A stretch of DNA of 64,000 nt from Psychrilyobacter piezotolerans (GCF_003391055.1 NZ_QUAJ01000014.1:26970-90969); one strand, 5' to 3'. Shown: positions 42,131 through 52,400, counted from the stretch's first letter. Program-made: numbers and translations. Notes: generated from the sequence alone by a model not told the origin.

Positions 42131-44755
42131 TTATAATTTTTCTCCTAATATAGTTCTTGCCACTTTTAAAGCTTCAGGAACTTTATTTCCGTTTTTCCCG
42201 CCTGCCTGGGCGAAATCCGGTCTTCCCCCGCCATTTCCATCGGCAATTTTAGCGATTTCACGAACCAGGTCTCCGGCTTTTACCTTCCCCATAAGATCTT
42301 TGGTTACTCCTACGGCAAATACAGCTTTCCCGTTATCTGTTCCTAAGATAACTACACAGCTGCCTAATTTATCCTTAGCTTTGTCTACAATCTCACGTAA
42401 TCCGCCTGCTTCTTTATCTTTAAATGCAGAAACCAACACTTTTACACCATTTATCTCCTCTACATTATCAAAGAGTGAATGAGCTTCATATCCAGCTAAT
42501 TTAGATTTAAGTGCTTCAACCTCTTTATTAGCGGCCTTTAAATCCTCTACTACCTTATTTGCTTTAGCAATTAAATTCCCGTGATAAGGTTCTGATTTTA
42601 ATATCTTCGCCAGTTCAAATATACCATCTTCCATTTCATTTACTATCTTATATGAAGTAAACCCTGTTGTTGCCTCTATCCTTCTTACTCCGGCAGCAAT
42701 TCCAGTTTCAGTTAAGATATTAAATAACCCGATTTCTCCTGTTCTCTCTACATGAGTTCCGCCACATAACTCCATAGAGAATCCCGGTATTTCCACAACT
42801 CTTACCTTACTTCCGTATTTGTCTCCAAATAACATTGTTGCACCTTTTTCTTTAGCCTCATCCATAGTAAGTTCTTCAATACTTAAAGGAACATTTCTGA
42901 ATATCTGCTCATTTACGATTTTTTCCACTTCTTTTATTTGGTCTCTTGTTGCAGCTTCATAGTGAGTAAAATCAAATCTTAATCTATCCTGTGATACCAA
43001 TGATCCTGCCTGTTGTACATGATCTCCAAGAACTTCTTTTAAAGCTTTATGCAATATATGTGTCGCAGTATGGTTTCTCTTAATCTCTACTCTTCTGTGT
43101 TTATTGATAGATAACTCTAACTCTAAACCTTTTTTCAACTTATTTCCGCCCTCTGCCATCTTCACAGTATGGATAAATATATCTTTTTGTTTTCTTACAC
43201 TTGTAACTGCTCCAAAGATCTCTTCTCCGATTATTTTACCGGTATCGGTAGATTGCCCGCCTGACTCAGCATAAAATGGAGTCTTATCGAAAATTATTGT
43301 GTAGTTTCCTTCATTGTTATCTTTTACGTGTAATATTTTAGCTTTTGTTTCAAATACTTCATAACCAACGAAATCAGTTTTTCCATGTTTATCAAAAAAC
43401 TCTTCTATAAATGAATCCTGCCCGGCTTCTTTAACCACTTCTCTAGACGACCTGGCTCTCTCTCTCTGCTCCTCCATCTTCGCAAGGTAATCATCATGGG
43501 AAATAGTTACTCCCTCTTCCTCACAGATCTCCTCTGTAAGTTCATATGGGAATCCAAAAGTGTCGTATAGTTTAAATACTACACCGGCGTCTAATTCTGT
43601 CTTATTTTCCGATTTAGCTTTTTTGATCTCGTCCAATGCAATGATCATCCCCTGATCCAGGGTAGCTGAGAATTTCTCTTCCTCAATTCTTACCATTTTC
43701 ACAACATGATCTTTATTTTTTACCAGTTCCGGGTAAGCTTCTCCCATTAACTCTATTACTGTATCCACTAATTTATACAGGAAATTTTCCTTATTTCCCA
43801 GTAACCTTCCATGTCTTACTGCACGTCTCAAGATCCTTCTAAGAACATATCCCCTTCCCTCGTTAGAAGGCAAGATTCCGTCACTTATCATAAATGTAAT
43901 GGCTCTTATATGGTCTGCGATCACCTTTAATGAGAAATCGATCTTATCATCTTTTCCAAATGTGTATTCAGAATTTGTCAGTTCTCCAGCTTTTTCAATG
44001 ATAGGAAAAATCAGATCAGTTTCAAAGTTATTGGCTTTTTTCTGCACCATTGCAGCTACCCTCTCAAGACCTGCTCCTGTATCGATGTTTTTCTTTGGTA
44101 ACGGCTCCAACGACCCATCTTCCATCCTGTTATATTCAGTAAATACCAGATTCCATATTTCGATAAATCTGTCGTCTGTCCCTTCATCTCCTAATTTCGA
44201 GTTTTCGTCTCCTCCATACTCTACTCCCAGGTCTACATGGATCTCACTACAAGGTCCGCACGATCCCACAGGACCTGCTGACCACCAGTTATCATCTTCT
44301 CCTAATCTTACCAGTCTTTCCATTGGTACGCCAATTTTTTTATTCCAGATTTCCTCAGCTTCATCATCTGTTGTAAATACAGATATCCATAATTTTTCTG
44401 GATCTAATTTCAATACCTCTGTGATAAATTCCCAAGACCAGGCTATAGCCTCTTCTTTGAAATAATCTCCAAATGAGAAGTTTCCTAACATCTCAAAGAA
44501 GGTATGATGCCTGGCTGTTCTCCCTACATTTTCAAGGTCGTTAGTTCTGATACACTTTTGGTGAGTAACCACTCTCGGTGTAGGAGCTTCTTTTTGTCCT
44601 AAAAAATAAGGTTTAAAAGGTACCATTCCTGCTACTGTCAATAGTAGTGTCGGATCATCCGGTATCAATGATGCACTTTCGTAGTGTTTATGCTGTTTTC
44701 CTTCAAAAAATTCTATAAATTTTCTTCTGATTTCGTTACCCGTTAAATTATTCAT
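42131..44755 (-). CDS. alaS: Alanyl-tRNA synthetase
   Basis: 874 residues, full length. N-terminal catalytic domain (RRKFIEFFEGKQHKHYESASLIP, GMVPFKPYFLG), an editing domain with RNHTATHILHKAL and CGGTHV zinc motifs, and the C-terminal C-Ala domain ending GNGGGRPDFAQAGG. ATG 44755 is chosen because GGAGG is 4-8 nt upstream; a TTG overlaps the site at 44767. No T-box leader is visible upstream. It charges tRNA-Ala and edits mischarged Ser/Gly. Confidence 0.98.
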   Translation of the reverse strand: MNNLTGNEIRRKFIEFFEGKQHKHYESASLIPDDPTLLLTVAGMVPFKPYFLGQKEAPTPRVVTHQKCIRTNDLENVGRTARHHTFFEMLGNFSFGDYFKEEAIAWSWEFITEVLKLDPEKLWISVFTTDDEAEEIWNKKIGVPMERLVRLGEDDNWWSAGPVGSCGPCSEIHVDLGVEYGGDENSKLGDEGTDDRFIEIWNLVFTEYNRMEDGSLEPLPKKNIDTGAGLERVAAMVQKKANNFETDLIFPIIEKAGELTNSEYTFGKDDKIDFSLKVIADHIRAITFMISDGILPSNEGRGYVLRRILRRAVRHGRLLGNKENFLYKLVDTVIELMGEAYPELVKNKDHVVKMVRIEEEKFSATLDQGMIIALDEIKKAKSENKTELDAGVVFKLYDTFGFPYELTEEICEEEGVTISHDDYLAKMEEQRERARSSREVVKEAGQDSFIEEFFDKHGKTDFVGYEVFETKAKILHVKDNNEGNYTIIFDKTPFYAESGGQSTDTGKIIGEEIFGAVTSVRKQKDIFIHTVKMAEGGNKLKKGLELELSINKHRRVEIKRNHTATHILHKALKEVLGDHVQQAGSLVSQDRLRFDFTHYEAATRDQIKEVEKIVNEQIFRNVPLSIEELTMDEAKEKGATMLFGDKYGSKVRVVEIPGFSMELCGGTHVERTGEIGLFNILTETGIAAGVRRIEATTGFTSYKIVNEMEDGIFELAKILKSEPYHGNLIAKANKVVEDLKAANKEVEALKSKLAGYEAHSLFDNVEEINGVKVLVSAFKDKEAGGLREIVDKAKDKLGSCVVILGTDNGKAVFAVGVTKDLMGKVKAGDLVREIAKIADGNGGGRPDFAQAGGKNGNKVPEALKVARTILGEKL

Positions 44756-45128
44756 CCTATCCTCCAAAATTTAAATAGTTAAATTATCCTGAGACTCTTA
44801 TTGGCCCCACAGATATTTTCCTTTGGTTTTTCATTTTAATATTTTGATTTTCACAGATTAAAACCTTTCAACGGAAAGACACAGAGTTATACTGAGATTC
44901 TCAGAGATAAAAATCTTTGTTTCAGATACTCTTTGAGAACTTTCTTTCTTTTCCTTTGTGTGCTTTGTGCTCAAGGTTTAAATTTTAAATTTCTTTCTAT
45001 GTATTATCAATTGTATATTTTATTCAAGTTTTTATTCGTGTCATTAGCGTAATTGGTGGTTAATCTTTTAGTTATTACTTTTCTTAATTTTTATTATATC
45101 ACATCTAGACATTGAAAAATCAGATAAC
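44756..45128. repeat. 373-bp gap between lptB and alaS with CACAGAG-type repeats
   Basis: No gene. It has clustered words CACAGAT, ACACAGAG, CTCAGAGA (44855-44908) and TTTGTGTGCTTTGTGCTCAAGG (44955-44976), then TTCGTGTCATTAGCGTAATTGGTGG (45035-45059), a member of the GTGTAATT(A/G)GTGG family. A promoter for alaS is probably inside but is not clear by eye. Confidence 0.7.
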
Positions 45129-45854
45129 CTAATCTAATTTAAACCCCTCTCCCAAATAGATCTTTCTTGCTCTTTCGTCGTTGGCTATCTCTTCCGGTGA
45201 CCCGCTTATCAGGAGTTCCCCCTGAGCCATTACATAGGCCCTGTCGGTGATTCCCAGTGTTTCCCTCACACTGTGGTCTGTGATCAAGATACCCAGTCCT
45301 CTTTTTTTCAGATACCTTATAATCTCCTGGATATCCTCTACAGCTATCGGATCTACCCCTGCAAAGGGTTCATCCAACAGAATAAAATCCGGGTTGTTAG
45401 CTATTGTTCTGGCTATCTCAACCCTCCTTCTTTCTCCTCCAGAGAGGGAATACCCCATGGATTTTTCCACATGGGTAAGTTTAAACTCTTCCAACAGATC
45501 ATCTTTTATCTTAATTCTTTCTTCTTTCTTTATCTTTCTCATCTCTAAGATAGCCAGGATATTGTCCTCTACACTGAGGTCTCTAAATATAGATGGTTCC
45601 TGGGCCAGATATCCAATTCCCATATTGGCTCTTTTATACATAGGATAATCAGTTATATCCTGTTCATTGAAAAAAACTTTTCCAGATTCAGGTTTTACTA
45701 TCCCTGTGATCATATAAAAAGTAGTAGTTTTTCCTGCTCCATTAGGTCCTAAAAGCCCAACTATCTCACCCTTATGTACTTCTAAACTTATTTTATTTAC
45801 AACTCTTCTTTTCTTATAGCTTTTACACAGATCCTGAGCAATTATACTCTTCAA
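45129..45854 (-). CDS. lptB: LPS export ABC transporter ATP-binding protein
   Basis: 241 residues, typical LptB. Walker A GPNGAGKTT, Q-loop YLAQEPSIF, signature YSLSGGERRRVEIARTIA, Walker B FILLDEPFAGVDPIA and H-loop ITDHSVRETL. It powers LptF/LptG (genes at 35-37 kb). It lies 10 nt after the long LptA-like gene, matching the lptA-lptB order of proteobacteria. Confidence 0.95.
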   Translation of the reverse strand: MKSIIAQDLCKSYKKRRVVNKISLEVHKGEIVGLLGPNGAGKTTTFYMITGIVKPESGKVFFNEQDITDYPMYKRANMGIGYLAQEPSIFRDLSVEDNILAILEMRKIKKEERIKIKDDLLEEFKLTHVEKSMGYSLSGGERRRVEIARTIANNPDFILLDEPFAGVDPIAVEDIQEIIRYLKKRGLGILITDHSVRETLGITDRAYVMAQGELLISGSPEEIANDERARKIYLGEGFKLD

Positions 45855-45864
45855 ATTTTACCTC

Positions 45865-48552
45865 CTACTTTTTATAATCTATCCTTACATTTCCTTCGGC
45901 ATTCAATATCCCTGTTTCCATGAAGTATTTTGCGTAGTCAGCTTCAATATGGTTTTCTATTGTGTCCGCTGCCACATTTTCCCGTAAAACGGCAACCTTA
46001 GTTTTATTAAATATTTCTCCCTTATCAGATGATGCAGTCATGACTTTTCCGTCTTTATCCACGTTTTTGAATTCCACATCATTTATAAGAACTGCTATCT
46101 CTGTATTCATATCGATATCGGTAATTTCAGATTTAACATCGGTTGTACCACCTATATTCAGATGGTTACCACGACGTCCCAGAGCCAGTTTTTTTATCAG
46201 ATCCACTTCCATATAATCTGAATACAGGGTCATATCCTGATATTCATAGACTCCATTTTTCTTTATCTCAGATCTTGAAATGGATAATTCCCCGTTGGCA
46301 TCTTCATATAAAAATATCTTAGCTGTGTCACCTCTTATCTTAACAGGTTCTTTTTTCTGTGTTTTTTTGTCTACATTAAAGGCAGTAGCACGTACATTTC
46401 CATCCAGATCGATCTGTCTGTTTTTTAGATCCCCAAACATAAAATCGCCATAGAGTTCTTCCCCTGTGGATGATCTTAAGTTTACTTTAGTCCCATCTAA
46501 GATCTCACTTTCCATATTCCCCTTCATAGTCCGGCCATCTATTGTATAATTTTCATAATAGATCTTATATTTTTCCGAAGTATAGATATCATTTGTAATA
46601 AAGGAGTATTCTACCTGACTGCCTGTAAATTTCATCCCTGGATTTTGTATCACTACATTTTTATTCAGCTGAACAACCTGTCTGGGAATAAAGTAATTCA
46701 CCTCATCACCAGAGGCTTTTTTATCCCCGCTTATTCCATTAAAGTTTTTGGCCTTCACCATTTTCTCAGAAACAAAATAAATTCCATCATTCATAGTTGC
46801 ATTTCCATCTTTAGATATTATCTTAATATCCCCTGGTATATCCACCCTTTGTTCAGCAAATATATATTTTCCACGATCAGCATAGAGAGTGGCATCATTT
46901 GTTGTTATCTTTAAGTTCCCGATGATTTCAGCATAATTATTGGTATCAAATTCTCCCCGGTCTCCTACCATTTTAGACCCATCTTCATCTACAATAACTA
47001 TATTTTTTTCTATCTTTCCTAAGCCTGTATTGGAATTATAAGTTAAATTTTCACCTGTCATATTTTTTTTATCCTGGATCACCGTCACTCTGCCTCTGGA
47101 AATCAAGTCTCCTGCATCCATCTTATATTCAGCATTTTCACCATAAAAAGTTATTTTATCCTCGGGGTTATAGATTGTATATTTCCCATAGATATAGGCT
47201 CTTTTATTCAGGTCATCCACATCTATCCTTTGACTCTTTAGGATCGATCCCCTATGGGTAACTTCAGCATCCCCTGTAAATATATATGATTTTTTTTCTA
47301 AGTTAAAGTCAACCTTCTGAGCCCGGCCATCCAGCTGGTCCCCTTTAAAACTTCCATCTGTAATTTTTCCAATCTTAGTTTCATCGTTATAATAAAGTTC
47401 TTTTCCTATACTTTCATAGGTATCTCCCCTATAGTCGTAGCTGTTTAATAGTTTTAATTCCTTGGTTTTACTGTTATAAGCGAGATCTTTGGTAAGGATT
47501 TTCCTGTCTAAATCCTCATAACTCACTGATTTTTTAGAGGTCATATAGAGATCCCCTGTTTTTGTATCATAGGTTCCCCTGTCAGCTGAAAGTTTACTTG
47601 TTTTATTGTCAATTTTAATGTTTCCATCTACTTTCAACATCCCGGTAAGACTATCATACACTCCGTTGTCGGCAGCCAGATTAAAGTTGCCATTTTTTCC
47701 CCTGAGAGGTCCTGTGAAATACATCTTATTTTCATCAGCCACATAATTTATCTTCTCCACAGTCAGGTTTCCATTTTCAAATTCTATCACTATATCTTTA
47801 GAGATAGTAAAATTCCCTGTAATCTCATCATATTTAAAATCTTTCGCTCTAAGGTTTGCCCCCTTATAATATATGACAAAATCTCCCTGGGCATGGATAG
47901 TTTTCTTTATCCCGTCATATCTGGCTTCTTTAAAGTGGCCGGATAGTTCGTCAGTTTGCAAAGCCCCTAATTTCCTTCCTCTTATCCTGATGTTTTCCTT
48001 CACATCCAAAATCTTAGTGGCATCATTATAATGCACAAAATTTGCACTGAGCTGCATCTTGTCTGTTACCACCCTTATGTCATCTTTTAAGTTTAAATCT
48101 TCTAATTTTGTGTCTGTCACCAATGAATCTCCATAAAGGGTAATACCCTCCTCTTCATTGTACGCTTTCACCTGGTTGCTGGCATATATTTTCTCTGCTT
48201 TCTGGTCATAATTAGCTTTTTCCGCCTCTATTTTCCATCCATTTTGAGATACTCCCAGTATATTGTTTTCTAAAAATAAATTATTTGCACTGTCTACCAG
48301 GGCATTATCTCCAGACAGCTTCATCCCGTCAAACATGGCTACAGCTTTCTCAAAGGTTCTTTTATTATTAACAGTATCATCGATCTGCTTCTCTGCTTCT
48401 ACGTGGTAATTTTCCACATCATAAGAAACATTGGAAGTTACCAGGGATTCCTCACCTTTTTTTTCTATCTGCTCCGGTTCCTTTATATAGTTAAAGTAGA
48501 CAAATACCACTAAAAGTATTGCACCTATATAGTATGATATTTTTTTGAGCAT
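45865..48552 (-). CDS. Giant membrane-anchored LptA/OstA-like periplasmic LPS-transport protein
   Basis: 895 residues. One N-terminal transmembrane segment (about 5-23) anchors a very long periplasmic region with no other hydrophobic helix. That region is a succession of short beta-strand pairs of the OstA/LptA type (for example LYADRGKYIFAEQRVDIPGD and LSADRGTYDTKTGDLYMT) repeated to the C-terminus. Usual LptA and LptC are about 185-190 residues each, so this is equivalent to several LptA jellyrolls in a single chain with an LptC-like anchor. It lies directly upstream of lptB, and no separate lptC or lptA is present. The inferred role is a bridge carrying LPS from LptFG to the outer membrane. 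Confidence 0.85.
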   Translation of the reverse strand: MLKKISYYIGAILLVVFVYFNYIKEPEQIEKKGEESLVTSNVSYDVENYHVEAEKQIDDTVNNKRTFEKAVAMFDGMKLSGDNALVDSANNLFLENNILGVSQNGWKIEAEKANYDQKAEKIYASNQVKAYNEEEGITLYGDSLVTDTKLEDLNLKDDIRVVTDKMQLSANFVHYNDATKILDVKENIRIRGRKLGALQTDELSGHFKEARYDGIKKTIHAQGDFVIYYKGANLRAKDFKYDEITGNFTISKDIVIEFENGNLTVEKINYVADENKMYFTGPLRGKNGNFNLAADNGVYDSLTGMLKVDGNIKIDNKTSKLSADRGTYDTKTGDLYMTSKKSVSYEDLDRKILTKDLAYNSKTKELKLLNSYDYRGDTYESIGKELYYNDETKIGKITDGSFKGDQLDGRAQKVDFNLEKKSYIFTGDAEVTHRGSILKSQRIDVDDLNKRAYIYGKYTIYNPEDKITFYGENAEYKMDAGDLISRGRVTVIQDKKNMTGENLTYNSNTGLGKIEKNIVIVDEDGSKMVGDRGEFDTNNYAEIIGNLKITTNDATLYADRGKYIFAEQRVDIPGDIKIISKDGNATMNDGIYFVSEKMVKAKNFNGISGDKKASGDEVNYFIPRQVVQLNKNVVIQNPGMKFTGSQVEYSFITNDIYTSEKYKIYYENYTIDGRTMKGNMESEILDGTKVNLRSSTGEELYGDFMFGDLKNRQIDLDGNVRATAFNVDKKTQKKEPVKIRGDTAKIFLYEDANGELSISRSEIKKNGVYEYQDMTLYSDYMEVDLIKKLALGRRGNHLNIGGTTDVKSEITDIDMNTEIAVLINDVEFKNVDKDGKVMTASSDKGEIFNKTKVAVLRENVAADTIENHIEADYAKYFMETGILNAEGNVRIDYKK

Positions 48553-48690
48553 ATTTACCCCCTTTTAATCGGTACAAACTCATCCTTTTTATGGTTGCTC
48601 GATTGACGAGTACGAAATTTTCTTATAGTTATAAAAAAATTACGATGTCAAAGAGTAACCAACGCCAGAATAATTAGCGATAAAAACTTA
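48553..48690. repeat. Dispersed hairpin repeat, copy between mutS and the LptA-like gene
   Basis: About 48593-48670: GGTTGCTCGATTGACGAGTACG, an AT-rich imperfect stem (TTTTCTTATAGTTATAAAAAAA), then ATGTCAAAGAGTAACCAACGCC. It shares the order and wording of its blocks with 21845-21913. The outer words GGTTGCTC/GAGTAACC are themselves nearly complementary, so the whole unit can fold. Confidence 0.6.
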
Positions 48691-51300
48691 TTAGTTCATC
48701 AATAAGTTTTTAAGTTCATTTAATTTCATCATAGCATCCAAGGGTGTCAGGTTATTTACATCCAGTTTAGCTACCTCGGCTAAAATTTTCTTTTCACCTG
48801 TACTTATTTGAGGTTCTACTATTTTTGGTTTTTCTATTTTTATAGGGGATCCTCCAAACAGCGACAGTTGTTCCGACCCTATTTTTTCCTCGATTATAGC
48901 TTTTTTCGTCTCCAAAACCTGCAGAAGCTGTTTGGCTTTCAGCAGTATTTCAGCTGGCAGGCCGGCAAGCCTGGCTACCTCGATTCCATAGGATTTATCG
49001 GCTCCTCCCTTTACTATTTCACGGAGAAACACCACTTCATCGTTGGCTTCACTGACCTCTATCCTATAGTTGGACAGATATTTCAATTTATATTCCAGCT
49101 CTGTCAGCTCATGATAATGGGTAGCAAATATAGTTTTAGCTCCCAAATTATCATGGATATACTCTGTTATAGCACTTGCCAGAGAAAGACCGTCAAATGT
49201 AGACGTTCCACGGCCTACTTCATCTAAAATAACAAAAGACCTGTCTGTAGCATTGTTTACTATGTTGGCTACCTCACTCATCTCTACCATAAATGTAGAC
49301 TGCCCGCTTACCAGGTCGTCACTGGCTCCAACCCTTGTAAATATCTTATCTACAATACCTATCGTAGCACTGGAGGCCGGCACATAAGAACCCATTTGGG
49401 CCATCAGTATAATGAGAGCTGCCTGTTTCATATAGGTAGATTTACCTGCCATATTCGGCCCTGTCAGTACAATTACCTTGGTCTCTTCGTCCAATATAAT
49501 ATCATTACTTATATAGTCCTCTCCTACAACGAGTTTTTCCACAATTGGGTGACGGCCGCTTCTTATCTCCAGATCGTATCCCTCTACTATTTTCGGGCAT
49601 ATATAGTTATTTTTAGTAGCTATATCGGCCAAAGATGCGATTACATCTACATAGGCTAATCCAAAGGCCAGTTTTTGCAGTAATTTTATCTCTCCTACCA
49701 GCTTTCCCGAGATCTCTTTCAGCAGATCATATTCCAGCCCTTCGATCTTTCCCTTGGCATTCAATATAGTAGATTCATATTCCTTTAATTCAGGAGTTAT
49801 ATATCTTTCGGCATTGGTAAGAGTTTGTTTTCTTATATATTCCTCCGGAACCAGATGAGAATTAGCCCGGCTTACCTCCAAGAAATAACCGAATACTTTA
49901 TTGTATTTTATCTTGAGGGTTTTTAGCCCGGTTTTTTCCTTCTCTTTTTTTTCTATCTCCAAAATATAGTTTTTTCCTGATTTAGAGATGGTATGGAGTT
50001 CGTCCAAAGTTTCATTATGACCGGTTTTGATCATCCCCCCTTCCCTAACGGAAAACGGCGGTTCCTCCACTATGGATCTTTCTATCAGATTATAGATCTC
50101 CACTAATTTTTTTATATCGGTGGTAAACATCTGGTTTGCTCCCAGGATTTTTATAACTTCTAAAGATGATTTGATAGATTTTTTAATAGCTATCAGATCT
50201 CTGGCATTTTCAGTTCCCAGGATTATCTTCCCTATGAGTCTTTCCAAATCATAGATACTCTTCAATCCTTCCCTCACATCTTCACGGACTAAAACCTCAT
50301 CTATAAAATAACCTATATCTCCCTGTCTTTTTTCTATCTCGTCGATATTTAAAAGGGGATTCTTTATCATCTTTTTCAGCATCCTGGTTCCCATGGAAGT
50401 TTTACACCTGTCCAAGACCCATAGGAGAGTTCCCATATTAGTTTTTTCCCTTGTATTTTCCACCAATTCCAAGTTCTTCTGGGTGGCCAGGTTTAATTCC
50501 AGATAATTCATCCTATTGTCATAGGAGATCGTCTGAATAGGCAGTTCATTGTATTTATGCAGCTCCAATACATACTCCAAAACAAATCCACCGGCATCCA
50601 CAGCCAGTTCCTTCCTGTCTATCCCGTAACTTTCCAGGGAGATTACATTAAAATACTTTTTTAATATCTCATCTGCATTTTTCACTTTATTTATGGGGTT
50701 TATCACAATCTCATTTAATTTTTTATAATCACTGAATTCCTCGTTAAACCTTTCCAGGGTTCTGCTCTCTACCAATATCTCTGTAGGAGATAATTTATAG
50801 ATTTCATTTATGGCTTGAGATATTATATCTTTTCCTTCCAACTGGGTTACCTTAAATTCCCCTGTGGTTATATCCAGATAGGATATCCCTGCTTTATTTT
50901 CTCTGATTATTATCCCTAAAAGATAGTTATTGCTCTTATCGTCGAGATAATCGGTATCTATTACCGTACCAGGTGTGATCACCTTTACAACTTCCCTCTT
51001 TACCAGACCCTTGGCTTCGCTGGCAGCTTCTACCTGCTCACATATGGCAACCTTGTACCCCTTGGCTACTAATTTTGATATATATCCTGCTGCTGAATGG
51101 TATGGTATTCCTGCCAGAGGCACATTCTGCCCCTTTTCCTTATTTCTACTGGTTAAGGTTATACCTAATTCTTTTGAGCAAATTACAGCATCCTCAAAAA
51201 ACATCTCATAGAAATCTCCTAATCTAAAAAATAGGATATTTTCCTGATTCTGTTCCTTTATCTCTTTATATTGTTTCATGAGTGGCGTTTCTTTACTCAT
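48691..51300 (-). CDS. mutS: DNA mismatch repair protein MutS
   Basis: 869 residues, full length. N-terminal mismatch-binding motif FFRLGDFYEMFFEDA (the Phe-x-Glu pair), central clamp domains, and ATPase with GPNMAGKSTYMKQ, DEVGRGTSTFDG and the ATHYHELTEL switch. The C-terminal tail ends in the dimerisation region. ATG 51300 is favoured, GAGG lying 8 nt upstream; a GTG at 51315 is in frame. mutL is not adjacent. It follows dusB by 38 nt. Confidence 0.98.
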   Translation of the reverse strand: MSKETPLMKQYKEIKEQNQENILFFRLGDFYEMFFEDAVICSKELGITLTSRNKEKGQNVPLAGIPYHSAAGYISKLVAKGYKVAICEQVEAASEAKGLVKREVVKVITPGTVIDTDYLDDKSNNYLLGIIIRENKAGISYLDITTGEFKVTQLEGKDIISQAINEIYKLSPTEILVESRTLERFNEEFSDYKKLNEIVINPINKVKNADEILKKYFNVISLESYGIDRKELAVDAGGFVLEYVLELHKYNELPIQTISYDNRMNYLELNLATQKNLELVENTREKTNMGTLLWVLDRCKTSMGTRMLKKMIKNPLLNIDEIEKRQGDIGYFIDEVLVREDVREGLKSIYDLERLIGKIILGTENARDLIAIKKSIKSSLEVIKILGANQMFTTDIKKLVEIYNLIERSIVEEPPFSVREGGMIKTGHNETLDELHTISKSGKNYILEIEKKEKEKTGLKTLKIKYNKVFGYFLEVSRANSHLVPEEYIRKQTLTNAERYITPELKEYESTILNAKGKIEGLEYDLLKEISGKLVGEIKLLQKLAFGLAYVDVIASLADIATKNNYICPKIVEGYDLEIRSGRHPIVEKLVVGEDYISNDIILDEETKVIVLTGPNMAGKSTYMKQAALIILMAQMGSYVPASSATIGIVDKIFTRVGASDDLVSGQSTFMVEMSEVANIVNNATDRSFVILDEVGRGTSTFDGLSLASAITEYIHDNLGAKTIFATHYHELTELEYKLKYLSNYRIEVSEANDEVVFLREIVKGGADKSYGIEVARLAGLPAEILLKAKQLLQVLETKKAIIEEKIGSEQLSLFGGSPIKIEKPKIVEPQISTGEKKILAEVAKLDVNNLTPLDAMMKLNELKNLLMN

Positions 51301-51338
51301 TATCTTAAACCTCACTTTTAATTTTATTTTCTTGCTTT

Positions 51339-52292
51339 TTATTGTGAATTATATTCCTTTAATTTTTCTTTCAACCTTATCAATACTTCACTTATCTCAT
51401 CGTAGTTATCTATCTTATTCAGCAGATTCTTCACCTTACTCCCACCGGTTATTCCCTTGAGATACCAGCATAGATGTTTTCTTATCTCAAAATTAAACTG
51501 CTTTTCAGGATAATCTTCCTTCATATAGTCTATATGTTTTAATGCCATATCTATCTTATCGATATATGTTATTTTTGTCTTCACTTCTCCAGTTTCAAAT
51601 CTTTCCCTTATCTGCTGAATCAGCCATGGATTTCCATATATTCCACGAGCCAGCATTATTCCGTCTACCCCTGATTCAGTAGCTTTTTCATAGGCATCCT
51701 CAGCTGTAAATATATCCCCATTCCCGATAACCGGTATAGACACAGCTTCTTTTATCTGCTTTATAGTCTCCCAATTAGCCGTCCCGCTGTACATTTGTTC
51801 CCTGGTTCTCCCATGGACTGTAATATGGTGCAGACCTAATTCATCCGCTATCTTGGCTATCTCTACCGGATTTTTATGCTCCTTATAACCTATTCTTATC
51901 TTCATAGATAGTTTTGTCTCAGGTTTTAAGGCATTTTTTATGGCTGTCATCAATTTTCTTATATGTTCTGGATCCTCTAATAGAGCTGATCCATAACCGT
52001 TCTTTGTGATCTTAGGCATGGGGCACCCCATATTTACATCTATATAAGTTACTCCCAAGCTCTCTACATATTTAGCACATTCCACCATAACGTCTATATC
52101 CCGGCCGAAAATCTGGACCCCGTCATTGGGAAGCAGTCTAAGCATTTGTTTTATTGTTTTTTCATTGGCCATCTTCACTGCATTTACACTTACCATCTCC
52201 GTAAACATCAAATCCGGATGGAATTTATTCATAATTCTTCTATATGTATAATCTGTCACTCCTGCCATGGGAGCGATATATATTTTTATCAT
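51339..52292 (-). CDS. dusB: tRNA dihydrouridine synthase (DusB-like)
   Basis: 317 residues, FMN-dependent TIM barrel plus helical C-terminal domain. It reduces uridines in the tRNA D-loop. Motifs: YIAPMAGVTDYTYR, the catalytic cysteine in YIDVNMGCPMPK, KIRIGY, HGRTREQMYSG and IGNGDI. Subfamily B is a best guess. It is the first gene of a dus-mutS operon with an extended -10 promoter 80 nt upstream. Confidence 0.95.
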   Translation of the reverse strand: MIKIYIAPMAGVTDYTYRRIMNKFHPDLMFTEMVSVNAVKMANEKTIKQMLRLLPNDGVQIFGRDIDVMVECAKYVESLGVTYIDVNMGCPMPKITKNGYGSALLEDPEHIRKLMTAIKNALKPETKLSMKIRIGYKEHKNPVEIAKIADELGLHHITVHGRTREQMYSGTANWETIKQIKEAVSIPVIGNGDIFTAEDAYEKATESGVDGIMLARGIYGNPWLIQQIRERFETGEVKTKITYIDKIDMALKHIDYMKEDYPEKQFNFEIRKHLCWYLKGITGGSKVKNLLNKIDNYDEISEVLIRLKEKLKEYNSQ

Positions 52293-52371
52293 CTGTTTTC
52301 ACCTCTTATTGCTATTTTTAATAAATTATCCCTGTTATGACTCAGTGCATAACTGTCCATTTAATCATAAA

Positions 52372-52400
52372 ATTATACCATAGATAGAGATGTTTTTCCA
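52372..52400 (-). promoter_or_regulatory. Predicted promoter of the dus-mutS operon
   Basis: Minus-strand TGGTATAAT (52380-52372, extended -10), with a weak TGGAAA at -35 (52400-52395), 17-bp spacer. Confidence 0.6.

Noticed and set aside
13230..45128. CRISPR array, suggested by many short repeats
   Set aside because: Repeats are degenerate, differ in orientation, and are not separated by uniform spacers; no cas gene is present.
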